A DNA stretch of 64,000 bases from Buddleja alternifolia. Its lineage: Eukaryota; Streptophyta; Magnoliopsida; Lamiales; Scrophulariaceae. The notes below the pieces were generated by a model that did not search any database, was not told where the DNA came from, and saw only the letters and a list, made by a program, of their open reading frames with translations. The stretch covers positions 7,011,134 to 7,075,133 of the forward strand of contig CM033401.1 in the NCBI GenBank assembly GCA_019426215.1, read 5' to 3'. Of the stretch, positions 23,451-34,572 are shown one piece after another; positions within the stretch are counted from its first letter, which is position 1; each line of letters starts with the position of its first letter. The position numbers and the translations under genes are program-made.

Positions 23451-24168
23451 AACAATTTAAGTCTTTTTGTTTAAGTTTTTAAATTCCATTTTCTCTATCC
23501 TAAATCATAAAATCTTAAAAATCCACAAAACTATTTTCATCCAAGTTTACCTTTTCTCATCGTCACTTTCTCTTTTCCCAATATAACTACCTATCTACAA
23601 CGACATCCATCATTAACCAACATTTATTTACTGTAATCATTATTTTTTTTATTACTCTTTTACTTTAAATTTTTTAATTATATTTTAATAAATATATAAA
23701 ACTATATATAATAAAAATAAATCTATTTAAACTATATTCTTCTTCCTATTTTTATTTCTTTTTTTAACTTTAGTTTTAACCTTTTTTGATGATACATTAT
23801 TTTAACTATTATATCATCTAAAATAAAATTAATTTATGCAAATAATTTATTCCTAAACAAGAAAACAAAAGCAGTGAATTATTCTTTGACTCTTTAAATG
23901 ATTTGAGAGTAATAATTGTTATCATTCAATTAATTAATCTTAATTGAAAATGGGTAATATTGTTTCAAAAGTTATCAAATGATATAATAAGTTTTTAAAT
24001 AATTAACAAGATAGGTATTTTAAATTTAACTAAATAATCAAACACTTAGTAACGAATAATTGATTAAATTATTTTGGAAAAAATGCATTTTTTGTCTCAT
24101 AACTTTGCCCCATTTTAATTTTAGTCTCATTTGTTATGGAAATTTTGCATTTAGTCCTATAATTTTTA
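23451..24168. other. AT-rich spacer ending in half a foldback element
   Basis: There is no gene from 23451 to 24069. From about 24070 to 24168 lies the left arm of a foldback element (CTCATAACTTTGCCCCATTT, matching 26745-26850), cut off exactly where the CACTA terminus begins. Confidence 0.45.
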
Positions 24169-25554
24169 CACTACAAGAAAAACATTGATTAGCAAGGAAT
24201 GTAATTCAATGCTAAACAGCCAATATTTGTTGGTAATTCACATTAGCTACAAAATTATCAACAAATAGGTTTTGTTGGTAAATTTGGAAACAATATTTAC
24301 CTACAAATAATTTAGTTGGTGATCATCAACAAATATTGCCTACAAAAGCCTTCCTTCCGAATTTGGGAGGAATGACTTTGTTCCTAATCTTTAGCAAGCA
24401 AACAATTTGTTGGAAATTTTGATGGTAATATATTCGAAATATTATAAAAAATATTATTCAACAACAAACATTTTTGTTCCTAATTTCAAAATTAGAAATC
24501 ACCAACAAACATTTGTACCCCTAATTTTGTTGCTAAATATATCCAATAATTTCGTTTTAAATATTTTTCAATTATAATTAATATCAATTAAATAATAATA
24601 TAATAGTAATATACATAAAATGAGTTTACCAAAATAAAATATCAATATAATAATTATAAAATGTCATACATAATCAAATGTAGACAAAATCATAAATGTA
24701 AAATATCTTGTCATAACATATAACTAAAAGTTCTACACGAATTCAATCAAGATAACAAATGCAATAGGAGCGAGCAATGGACTAATCCCGAGTATGGTGT
24801 TCGTCGGGAGAATGATCTCGACTAGAAGGCTGGTACTGGAAAGGATGATGTTGACCAGGAGGCGGAGGAGCCGGATAGTAGCCAGGAGGAGGTGGAAAGT
24901 ACCCGGGAGCTGAAGCAGATAAATGTCCGGGAGAAGGATGTTGGATCAGATACATACCGAGAGACGTACGAGCATCCTTGATACCATCCTTAATACCCTG
25001 CTCGATATTCTTTTTCATTTGTACTCGTTGCTTTTCCAATTCGTTCTCTAATTCTTGAATCTTTTTCGCATTCTCTGTTTCTACTTGTGAGCGATTGATG
25101 CCTGAGCTATGAATAGATGAAGAGGAGCTTTCGCTGTATGAGGTACCGAACCCGTAGCAACGCCCGAATTCTGGTCCACCAGACGCCTCAGCCCATGCTT
25201 CAAGATAAATGATGCATGGAGCTTTAACAGAGGGCAACATCGTTGGTCCACACTCTGAGATTGATTTTGCTTTAGTTTCTCAGTATAAGTCTCCTGCAAA
25301 ATAAATCAGAAAAGTAATTAATATATTACTAATTAAAAATTGATATCTTGTAAGGGGTAATATCTATTAATAAGTAATAATGAGAAAAAACTCACCAATG
25401 TATTCTTCGACTTCTTGTCCACAAAAGGTCCTTGTCCTTTGTTTCTCCTATGACACCGCTCAAAAGCTTTTTGAAAAAGCACCGGATTCCCACCATTCTT
25501 TTTAGACTACAGTTTAAGACAAATATAATTAAAATAATTAGAAGTAAGATAGAG

Positions 25555-25917
25555 TTATCAAATCATAAGCAACACATATGAATGACATAAATTTATTGTT
25601 TTGAATATATCAATAGCATAAAAGTTATTTATACAGATCACGTCCAAGCAAACAATCTAATTAAACAGAGTTATCAAATCTTAAAAAACACATGTCAAGT
25701 ACATAAAAATTTCTCTTTTTGCATATATCAATACCACACTAGTTATTTATACACATCACATCCATGCAAATAACCTAAACATGGTTATCCAATCCTAAAC
25801 AACACATGTCAATGACATAAGTTTCTCTTTTTGCATATATCAATACTACACTAGTTATTTATACACATTAAACATACTTATCAAATCCTAAATATCACTA
25901 CTACACTAGTTATTTAC
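25555..25917. repeat. Tandem repeat, about 115-bp unit, 3.3 copies
   Basis: Units starting TTATC(A/C)AATC at 25555, 25671, 25785 and 25878 share CAACACATGTCAATGACATA and TTATTTATACACATCAC words. It lies in the first intron of the CACTA gene remnant. Confidence 0.75.
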
Positions 25918-25918
25918 A

Positions 25919-26026
25919 ATAGCGATCAATAAATAGGACTTGTATTGATAGCGATCAATAAATAGGACTTGTATTGATAGCGATCAATAAATAGGACTTG
26001 TATTGATAGCGATCAATAAATAGGGC
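25919..26026. repeat. 29-bp tandem repeat, 3.7 copies
   Basis: The unit begins ATAGCGATCAATAAATAGG and recurs at 25919, 25948, 25977 and 26006. The first three copies are identical and the fourth diverges at its end. Confidence 0.9.
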
Positions 26027-26734
26027 TTCTACGTAAATAAAAGATAGCGATCAATAAAGAAAACTATCAAAATATAGCTTAACTTTCACAATAAGTTATC
26101 CACAATACTACAACTAAAGAAAATAAACACAACCAACATTAAAAAAATATTTGACAAATTTATCACTAGTATTGAAATCGAACACATTCAACATCCAACA
26201 TCAAACACAACCAACAATAAACTCATCCGACATTATATTGAAATTTATCACTTACCATTCTACGTGCATGTTGATGAATTGAAATCGAACCCGATGCACT
26301 CAATGCCACCCCAAGGCCATTTCGATCCGATAGTCAATTTTGCCGGTATCTATTTTGGAGATTCTTGAATTTGGGAGTGTCCCAAATATCCCAAAGACCG
26401 TCCCATATTTCTTTTCTCATCCATTTTGGTGGAGGTGAATCTCTCGACTTTGCATTGTTTCTGAGATCGCTCATCAGTGCAGTCATCCTCCTACTAAAAT
26501 AGGACTTCCAAATTTTAAATACTTGTTCTTCAGACCATGGATCACGCCAAGTAAATTTTCCCTACATTGGTCACAAATTGTAAATTAAAGTATAGGGAAA
26601 ATTTGGTTTAAGGGACTATGAATATTGAAAATTATAAAGAACATAATTTTATATATTTAAAAAGAAGTGACTTTTAAGTTTACTAATTTTATATATTTAA
26701 AAAGAAGTTTACTTTTAAGTTTACTACAGCTAGA

Positions 26735-27108
26735 TATTTATTACGGAAATTTTTTGTCTCATAACTTTGCCCCATTTTAATTTTAGTCTCATTTGTTACG
26801 GAAATTTTGCATTTAGTCCTATAATTTTTAATTAAAATATCTCACATTTAGTTCTAACCAAAAATTTTCATACATTAAATTCAAAATCCCGATGTTTCTA
26901 TTCAATATCATGCGTCACTTACGCCCAAAACCTCCCAAAAAAAAAAAAGGGCCAAAATGTTAGCGGAGTTCAACTTTATATTATTGACGAAAAATTGGTT
27001 AGAACTAAATGTGAGACATTTTGAAAGTTATAAGACTAAATGTGATAAATTTGTAATGAATGAGATTAAAATTGAAATGGGGCAATAAAAGTAACTTCTC
27101 CAATAATT
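26735..27108. repeat. Foldback MITE (CTCATAACTTTGCC family)
   Basis: The left arm (TGTCTCATAACTTTGCCCCA) and right arm (TGGGGCAATAAAAGTAACTT-like) are inverted repeats of over 100 bases around a short AT-rich centre. The same left arm stands alone at 24070-24168. Confidence 0.6.
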
Positions 27109-27174
27109 TTTTACTACACCAGAGAACAATAATTCACTATTATTCAATGATAACACTTTAAGTATATTTAGGGG

Positions 27175-27720
27175 TAAAGACAGTAACCCATTCAAATTTT
27201 TCGCATTTTTACACTTTTTTTATATATTGTTTCTTTTTGTTTACACTTTTGTATTTGAACTACACTAATTTTTACACAATTTTATATTTTAGCATTTTCC
27301 TGTGGAATAGACGGAATATTCGGACGGGATTCCATCACACACATTACATGTGACCCCTTTAAGGGTAACAATGACATTTTATCAGTTAAAACGATATTTT
27401 CTTGAGGTTTCACTATTTTGAATTGTACAATTCAAAATGTCATTTCAATTTAAAAGAGTAAATGTAATGAACCACAAGGGTCATGAAATTTTATTTTACC
27501 CGTAAAAGGTCGCATGCAATGTATTCCGGAGAATATTCCACCGAAAAATGCTAAAAGTATAACATTTTACAAAAACTCGTGTAGTTCAGATAAGAAAGTG
27601 TAAACAAAAAAAAGATTATATCAAAAAGTATTAAAACGAGTGTAGTTCAGATAAAAAATGTAACAAAAAAAATATATTAAAAAGTGTTAAAACGTGAAAA
27701 ATTCGGGTGAGTTACAATTA
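27175..27720. repeat. Foldback MITE with long arms
   Basis: The left part (TTTTTCGCATTTTTACACTT, TTGAACTACACTAATTTTTA) is complementary to the right part (AAAACGTGAAAAATTCG, AACGAGTGTAGTTCAGATA). The right arm holds a short internal duplication of GTGTAGTTCAGATAA. No coding capacity. Confidence 0.6.
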
Positions 27721-28626
27721 TTATATATAGTCTCAACCTTATGCGGATTGTAAAATCCATTTTCAGTATTATAATTGCTTTTTTTGAGTATTTTTTTGTC
27801 ATTTCACTTATAAATATACATAACTAATACAATTTTATCTATTATTTTATCTGCAATACTATTTACATATATAATGTTTAGTTTTAATTAACTCAATCAT
27901 TTCATATATCATAAATAATCAAATCCTTAGCTTCAACCATTTTTAAAAACACAACTAAACATGTCTACCATTTTCGAACAAGAATCAATAAACTCATTAA
28001 TTTTTCTGTATATTGATGACGATTGAAAATGAAATAAAACACATCTAAACACAACCTAAGAAAACTGTAACCATATGTGTTAAAGTCCTCCGCATAAACT
28101 AAAAGGTGTCGTTTTCCCCGAGACGAATGTAGTCTTATTTTTTTAGGCTAGAGTTGTTAGCCCAATTTTGATGAACCACGTAAATCTTTATCGTTCTTAT
28201 TATTTGTCGTTGCAGGCAATGGATGGTAGCATACAAGAGAGTCGGCTTAACAAAACAGCAGAACCAAAAAGTAAATATCTGAAGAGGGAAATTTACGAAG
28301 AATCCAAAAAAATATGGAAAGTTGCATTGCCCGGGAGTATTTCAAGAGTGAGCTCATTTGGAGTTCTTATTGTAACGCGGTCGTTTATGGGACATATAAG
28401 TTCTGCTGATCTTGCTGGTTATGCACTTGTCCAGAGCTTAAGCGTCCGATTCGCGAACGGAATAGTGGTAACTTCTTTTGATTCAAACCACTCTCATAGA
28501 GCTTATATGATGATCTAAATTTTTAATTTAAATAAATGCATATTCAAGTATGAGTTTATTATTGGTTTCTATGGTAATTGTTGATAGTTTGTCTTTAATT
28601 AAAGTAAATTAAGGTAAACTTGTTGC

Positions 28627-29252
28627 GATTAGGCCTAATTCCCCCACAGTTTAATAAATTAAATCTACGCCATTTGATGTTTGTCATCATCTAAAATTTA
28701 CCCCTCAGTTGGTCTCTATTAGGGTTTTTGATTGACTTTCACCCAAAAAGTGAGACGGTTTGCCCAATATGCCCTCCCGCAGATGGCGGGAAATGTCTTT
28801 TTACATGGTCTAATAGGGAAATTACATATTTCGTCCCGCAGTTGTCACTATATTTGTGTTGCCACAAAGTTGTCATTAAATATGTGTCACTAATTGCCAA
28901 TAACAACAAAGTTAAAAGGAACTCTAGTCACTAAAAAATATTGTTAAGACAAAGCAAATTTATTGTTTCTCATTATGCATATCTATGATAATTTTAACAT
29001 GCATCAGTTGTTCAATTTTTGTCAATAATTTTATTTCTTGTTGTAGCGTTAAGCCTAATTACAAATTCCCCCACAATTTAATAAATGACATCTACACCCT
29101 TTGATGTTTGTCATCATCTAACATTTACCCAACGGTTAGTCTTTATTAGGGTTTTTGATTGACTTCAGCCAAAAAGTAGAACGGTTTTTCGAAAATGCCA
29201 TACCGCAGGCTGGAAATGTCGCTTTAAATGGTCTAATAAGGAAAATCACATT
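28627..29252. repeat. Direct repeat pair of about 200 bp, intron 1 of copy D
   Basis: The segments 28627-28826 and about 29042-29252 align directly: both contain TTTGATGTTTGTCATCATCT, TTAGGGTTTTTGATTGACTT and ATGGTCTAATA. Between them are GTGACAAT-type MITE words and a TTGTTGTAGCG end, suggesting that a MITE separates two copies of one repeat. Confidence 0.6.
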
Positions 29253-29640
29253 TTTCAACTCACAAACTTGCCATGTTGCAATTTAAGTCTCACTCGTTAC
29301 GGGTTTCTCACATTTAGTCTCATAACTTTCAAAATATCTCGCATTTAGTTCCAATCAAACTTTTCGTCCAAATTTTAACAATCAAACTCATATGTTTTGT
29401 TAGTCAACATTGTTGACCGAATTGTTGGGAAGACTTTGTGCGTAGGTGACATGCGAATTCTCCCCTCAAGACTGGTAAAATATGTCGACTAATGTAGATG
29501 ATGAATTTGACTATTAAATTTTGTGCATGAATTTTGGTTGGGACTAAATGCGAACTTTTTGAAAGTTATGGGACTAATGTGATAAATCCGTAGCGAATGA
29601 TACCAAAATTAAAACAAGACAAAATTATGGATTCGAAATG
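29245..29640. repeat. Foldback MITE, intron 1 of copy D
   Basis: The left arm (TTAGTCTCATAACTTTCAAA, TCTCGCATTTAGTTCC) is complementary to the right arm (GGGACTAAATGCGAAC, TTTGAAAGTTATGGGACTAA). It belongs to the same broad family as the elements at 17271 and 26735. Confidence 0.55.
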
Positions 29641-29867
29641 CATGCATGTGAATGAAGTCGTCAAAAGTATAAGAATCTTGTCTAGAACGTTGGAGTTATT
29701 ATGTGAGACCAGGCTCGACGATCAAAAGAGATATTGAATCTGAAGGCGGGGGGGGGGGGGGGGGGGTTCTTCGGGGCGAGAGTTGGAGTTATCACGACAA
29801 TGTTCAAAATCATGGCTTGATGGTGATAGTTGTGCACTTGCAAGAGGAGCAACACTATGTGCTAAGT

Positions 29868-30155
29868 CCACAATTGGAACTTCAAAACTCAGTCAAGGTG
29901 TCGGAGGAGGAGGCAAGACTCACAATTTCATCTTCGCTACAGAAGTTGTGACTAAAGCTAGTGGATTTTGCAAAGCCTGTAACCTACAAGTTGACCTTTA
30001 GTTTACTAATAATCCATAGGCAAGATCCAGTATATGTTGTCACAACTTCTGTAGTGAAGATGAAGTTGTGAGTCTTTCCTTCTCCCCCGCATCTTGAGTA
30101 TCATTAGCTTAATAGTAAACGTTGACTGAGGTCTGGATGTTCCAATTGTAGACTT
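29868..30155. repeat. Inverted repeat able to form a miRNA-like hairpin
   Basis: The arms 29917-29952 and 30039-30074 are 36 bases each and complementary except for two positions that would form G-U pairs in plus-strand RNA. The loop is 86 bases. Weaker complementarity extends outward (CCACAATTGGAACTTCAAAA on the left, TGGATGTTCCAATTG on the right). It may be a MITE or a small-RNA precursor; no small-RNA data are available. Confidence 0.6.
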
Positions 30156-30645
30156 GATACATGGTGTCCATGTATATATTAAGCTTAATAGCTTAATACT
30201 GAAGGCTTTGACCCAATTTCATGAGAGTATCCGGGCAAGAGTTTTTTCCCATTTTGATATGGAATAAATCGCACCTCCAAGGTTTGTTAAGAAGGTGTCG
30301 GCTGTCCAAGTGATATTTCCCAACGGATGATCATCAATCTTACCCCAGTCAACAAGTTTCCACACTACTTCTGAATCGACTTCAACGACAATCCCTTCCA
30401 GCCTCCTTTCCCACACAAGAGTGAGGCCTTCACAAAGGGCGAGAGTTCTGCCTCCGTGATGGTGAAATGTCCGAGTTTCTGACTAAATCCAAGGATCCAG
30501 TTCCCTTGGTCTTCCCGAAGAATCCCTCTCACGGCTGCACAGTTTGTGCTCTTCAAGAAACTCTCATCCGTGTTAAGTTTCCATCACCCTTGCGATGGTT
30601 TTTCCCATTTTAATGTACCTCACGTCACCATCAGTTTGTGATGCT

Positions 30646-31132
30646 TATTCGAGAATGATAGGTTTGTGAAGACTGATTGATACAAAGGGTTGTGAGAAGT
30701 CAATAAAGTCAAGAAAGGGACTCGGGGCGGTCAAAGGCAGTTTGACCATGGTCTACGAGGGTTTGACTGAGTCAACCGCGTGGTCAACGCATGTTTGACC
30801 TTGTGAATAGTGACTTGGACAAAGGAATTCTTATTTTCTAAGTGGTTTTGGTTTGGATTTGGTAATTGACTTGTATTAGGAGTGTTTTCCTAATTACCTA
30901 TTAATAGAATTGTGTTTCCTATTTAAATTAGGTTTTAGCTTTCCTTGTGTATTAAGACCCTTCACTTATAAATATAGGCTTGTAACCATTGTATTTGGTT
31001 GATTTACTTATTGAGAAATAAAGATGTAGTCTAGGTTGGTTCATGGATGTAGGCAATTATGTGTCGAACCACTTTAAAATCCTCGTGTTGTCTTCTATGG
31101 TTCTAGATTAATGTTTTGTTGATTATTTCTTC
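30646..31132. mobile_element. Solo LTR (Copia-type) inside the LINE
   Basis: The 487-bp insert interrupts the LINE frame between its linker and RNase H domains and is flanked by ATGCT on both sides (30641-30645 and 31133-31137). It contains promoter- and terminator-like words (TATAAATATAGG, GAGAAATAAAG) and the phrase GGATGTAGGCAATTATGTG...CGAACCAC, also seen in variant form in the LTRs at 31984 and 33994. The ends are not TG..CA, so the limits are tentative. Confidence 0.55.
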
Positions 31133-31983
31133 ATGCTCTAATGCTACCATCCCTAACAGAGAAGTCGATACTAAGCTCAAAGGCCAGACGCTTGGCTTCA
31201 AACAGAATTTCCCTAAGGTTCTTAATTTTGCTTGTAAATAGAAAAGCATGTCTGACCCTCCAAAGGGTCCAAATCATTGATAGAAACACAAATTTCCACG
31301 ACAAGGTGGGGATAAGATTATTATCCATGGTTTTGAACAAATTAATCCGGAGCCAAGATTCTTCTGAAGTTGTCATAAAATTTAAGAAGTGGGACAGTGG
31401 AACCACAAAATCCCAAACCACCATTGACACCGAACAATTCCGAAGGACGTGGATGGGTCTTCCCAGTCTAAGGAGCATTTGGAGCAAACATCTAGCATTG
31501 CTATGCCCAATTTCCTCTTTTGCGATTGCCATATAGGCAGATTTACACGAAAATTTCCCGTTCAAAGTTGTGTACCATAATTCTTTATCTTTTTGCAAGG
31601 CATCAATCGGTACCAATACCCTAAAAATATGGTCCTTAACGTGGGCAGGCAGGCGTGTCTTAATCCTATCAAATGTCCAATTTCAATTTTGATCTAGCAC
31701 ATCCACAACACAGAGTTGAACTTCATCATCTAAAATTGGTGATTCGATAAGATCGCAAATAAACTCTTTGCCAATCCAACGGTCAAGCCAAAAGGATACC
31801 GAAGAACCATTTCCAATTCTCCACCGAATTTGCTCGTCAACTACCATTTTCGTACTTCTAACGATCCCGTTAGAGGAACATCCAAGAGATGCTCTTTTTG
31901 TGAATACTTCTTCCAAAACATTGTTGGGTGTATATTCCACAAAAATGAAAAAGAAAAATAAAAGGAAATGGATGTCATACATG

Positions 31984-32562
31984 ACCTATGCATGACCTAT
32001 CCATTTGTAAACGTCATGGATGACATATGACCCAACTTGCAAAAGAATTGATGGCCAAGATTAATGCAAAAGAATGGAAGGCATGGATTCAATCTTGTGG
32101 GCTTGGAAATTGCCTATAAATAGAGGGCCATTTCTTCATTTGTAAACACACCAACCAAAGAGAGCAAGAGAGAATAGGAGGCATAAGTGTGTAGTGAGTT
32201 AGGAGCAATTTATTGTGAGAGATAAATTGTGGGCTACGGGAAACACTTGTGGGTTTTTTCTCTTGGGGAAATACAAAGGGGTTGGGAGAGTGTTCTATAT
32301 AACTTTGAGAGTGGTTGTACAAAAGTAGTTTTCTTGAGTTTGTCTATAAACTCAAGTGTGTATTTTTGTACCGGTAAAATTCTCTTTTAGTGGAAGAACG
32401 GAAACTCTCGTGGACGTAGGCAGATTTTGCCGAACCACGTAAATTTTGTGTGCATTATAGTTATATTCTTTCGGGTATTATTTTGTCATCAACTTGTTGG
32501 TGGGACTTGCCAAATCTTAATAAGTTAAATCTCGGGCCCAAAACTTCCGCTGCGCTCAACAA
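31984..32562 (+). repeat. Left LTR of the gag-only element
   Basis: It contains a TATA-like box (CTATAAATAGAGG near 32115) and ends ...CGCTCAACAA directly before the primer-binding site. The termini ACC..CAA follow from the duplication ACATG and are non-canonical. Confidence 0.75.
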
Positions 32563-32619
32563 GTGGTATCAGAGCCATTTGGTTAAGGGTTGATAAATTG
32601 AGATTTAACTTATTAAGAT

Positions 32620-33939
32620 TTGGAGGGCACGTCGAGGCCAAATACGTTTTCGGTGCAACAATTTGATGGCAAAAGGAATTTCACTCTTTGGCAAAGAAGG
32701 GTGAAAGATCTCCTAATTCAACATGGCTTGGCATTGGTGTTGAAGGGAGAGGAGGCGAAACCAAAGGATATGGAAAGTGCACGGTGGAAAGATTTGGAAT
32801 TGCGCTGTGTTAGCACAATTCGACTTTGTATTGTGGACAACATTATCAATAATGTTGTGGATGATGATTCTGAAGATTCGGCACCAAAGTTGTGGGCAAA
32901 GTTAGAGAACTTGTATCTCGGGAAAACTTTGTCTACGAAATTGCATCTAAAGCGGCAACTCTATAGGCTAAAGATGCTGGAGGGTGATAGTCTGATGGAT
33001 CACATGAACCAGTTTAACGGACTGGTGGACCAACTTCGAAAAGTTGGGGTTAAGGTCGAGGAAGAAGATAAAGCCCTTTTACTTCTTACCTCGCTCCCGG
33101 ATTCATATGATAGTCTAGTGACGACGTTGCTATACGGGAAAGATACATTAGACTTGGAGTATGTGAGTGCGTCACTTTTGTCTCACGAAAAACAGAGGAA
33201 GGCAAACCAGGAGGAGGGACATGAGTCTGCGCTGGTTACTCGGAGAATGAATCGGTACGGGAGGTCATCTGGTGGTGAATCTGCGAGCAACAGGTCAGAT
33301 TCAAAGGCCAAGGGGAAGGGCAGGAGGTGCTACCATTGCCACGAGGAAGGCCATTATAAAATGAATTGTCCTAATAGAGCGAGGGACAATGTCAGTCAGA
33401 ATGGTGGTGGTGATGCTGCAGTGGCATGCGATGGAGATGTCTTCACAGTCTCTGCTCGTATGGATACTTTGTCTCAGAATGGATGGATTTTAGATTCTGG
33501 ATGCGTAATGCATGTATGCTCCAGGAGAGACTATTTTGATACGCTTCAAGAAAAGAGGGCAGGTACTTTGTCCTTGGGTGATGGTTCTACTTGTAGAATC
33601 ATGGGTGTAGGAGTGGTGAAAATCAAAATGTTTGATGGAGTAGATCGTACTTTGGGTGGTGTGGCATATGTCCCGAAGATGCGAAGGAACCTAATTTCCA
33701 TGAGCCAATTGGACTCCGAGGGCTGTGAGTATTCAGCTGGAGGTGGAGTCCTGAAAGTCACACTTGGCGGAAAGGTCCTAATGAAAAGAGAAAAGTATGA
33801 AAACTTGTATCGTCTGGTGACCTCAAAGGATGACTGGGAGTGGAGCGCGCTGAAAAACTTCCAGGGTACAGACGGGTGTGAAGGAAATCCTGTTGGACAA
33901 GAGGATGGGTCGAGGTCGTCCCTTTCGGCAGTCGACTAG
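32620..33939 (+). CDS. Copia Gag with zinc knuckle and protease start
   Basis: An uninterrupted frame of about 440 codons. The N-terminal two thirds is a UBN2-type Copia Gag (FDGKRNFTLWQRRVKDLL, LYRLKMLEGDSLMDHMNQF, LLTSLPDSYDSLVTTLL). A CCHC knuckle (CYHCHEEGHYKMNC, about residue 238) follows, then the aspartic protease site GWILDSGCVMHVC (about residue 290) and the gag-pre-integrase-like start. The frame ends shortly after YENLYRLV, before any integrase. The codon where the family start is expected (32620) is TTG, and the first ATG is 32770, so translation may start at a non-AUG codon or be impaired. Gag forms the particle that packages element RNA. Confidence 0.78.
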   Translation: MEGTSRPNTFSVQQFDGKRNFTLWQRRVKDLLIQHGLALVLKGEEAKPKDMESARWKDLELRCVSTIRLCIVDNIINNVVDDDSEDSAPKLWAKLENLYLGKTLSTKLHLKRQLYRLKMLEGDSLMDHMNQFNGLVDQLRKVGVKVEEEDKALLLLTSLPDSYDSLVTTLLYGKDTLDLEYVSASLLSHEKQRKANQEEGHESALVTRRMNRYGRSSGGESASNRSDSKAKGKGRRCYHCHEEGHYKMNCPNRARDNVSQNGGGDAAVACDGDVFTVSARMDTLSQNGWILDSGCVMHVCSRRDYFDTLQEKRAGTLSLGDGSTCRIMGVGVVKIKMFDGVDRTLGGVAYVPKMRRNLISMSQLDSEGCEYSAGGGVLKVTLGGKVLMKREKYENLYRLVTSKDDWEWSALKNFQGTDGCEGNPVGQEDGSRSSLSAVD

Positions 33940-33993
33940 TGGTGTTGACTTGGCTGCATGTGTGCATTGGACGGTTTTGAATTGTTTTGAATC

Positions 33994-34572
33994 ACCTATG
34001 CATGACCTATCCATTTGTAAATGTCATGGATGACATATGACCCAACTTACAAAAGAATTGATGGCCAAGATTAATGCAAAAGAATGGAAGGCATGGATTC
34101 AATCTTGTGGGCTTGGAAATTGCCTATAAATAGAGGGTCATTTCTTCATTTGTAAACACACCAACCAAAGAGAGCAAGAGAGAATAGGAGGCATAAGTGT
34201 GTAGTGAGTTAGGAGCAATTTATTGTGAGAGATAAATTGTGGGCTACGGGAAACACTTGTGGGTTTTTTCTCTTGGAGAAATACAAAGGGGTTGGGAGAG
34301 TGTTCTATATAACTTTGAGAGTGGTTGTACAAAAGTAGTTTTCTTGAGTTTGTCTATAAACTCAAGTGTGTATTTTTGTACCGGTAAAATTCTCTTTTAG
34401 TGGAAGAACGAAAACTCTCGTGGACGTAGGTGAAATTTGCCGAACCACGTAAATCTTGTGTGCATTATAGTTATATTCTTTCGGGTATTATTTTGTCATC
34501 AACTTGTTGGTGGGACTTGCCAAATCTTAATAAGTTAAATCTCGGGCCCAAAACTTCCGCTACGCCCAACAA
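33994..34572 (+). repeat. Right LTR of the gag-only element
   Basis: Same length as the left LTR, 579 bp, with scattered substitutions (for example GTAGGTGAAATTTGCC against GTAGGCAGATTTTGCC). It ends ...CGCCCAACAA before the repeated ACATG. Confidence 0.75.

Larger units (their letters stand above)
24169..26563 (-). mobile_element. CACTA (En/Spm) transposon, truncated
   Basis: The terminus CACTACAAGAAAAAC starts at 24169. It is followed by a subterminal zone (about 24190-24560) with repeated direct and inverted CCAACAAA/TTTGTTGG words, as expected for transposase-binding repeats. A Transposase_24-type gene reads inward on the minus strand. I found no matching CACTACAAG terminus on the right before the next foldback element, and no TNPD-type transposase, so the element is deleted and immobile by itself. 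The true right limit is unknown. Confidence 0.7.
24782..26563 (-). pseudogene. CACTA-encoded Transposase_24 (Ptta/En/Spm) protein, broken
   Basis: Three minus-strand exons are visible: 26563-26256 (GKFTWRDPWSEEQVFKIW, then PPKWMRKEIWDGLWDIWDT), 25506-25396 (SKKNGGNPVLFQKAFERCHR, then GPFVDKKSKNTL) and 25293-24782 (ETYTEKLKQNQ, a Glu/Lys coiled coil ENAKKIQELENELEKQR, and a Pro-rich tail). Order, donor GTAAG and acceptor AG match plant CACTA proteins of this family. Defects are an in-frame TGA at about 26338 and a frame change near 25235. It is an element protein, not a host gene. Confidence 0.72.
31984..34572 (+). mobile_element. Gag-only Copia-type LTR retrotransposon (non-autonomous)
   Basis: Two 579-bp LTRs (31984-32562 and 33994-34572) differ at roughly a dozen positions by eye. 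A 5-bp duplication ACATG flanks the element (31979-31983 and 34573-34577). A primer-binding site TGGTATCAGAGCC for initiator tRNA-Met follows the left LTR at 32564. The 1.43-kb interior encodes only Gag and the start of a protease; integrase, reverse transcriptase and RNase H are absent, and no clear polypurine tract precedes the right LTR. It would need enzymes from another Copia element to move. Confidence 0.83.

Noticed and set aside
25555..26026. Regular tandem repeats considered as a CRISPR-like array
   Set aside because: The units are contiguous without unique spacers, and the context is a plant transposon.
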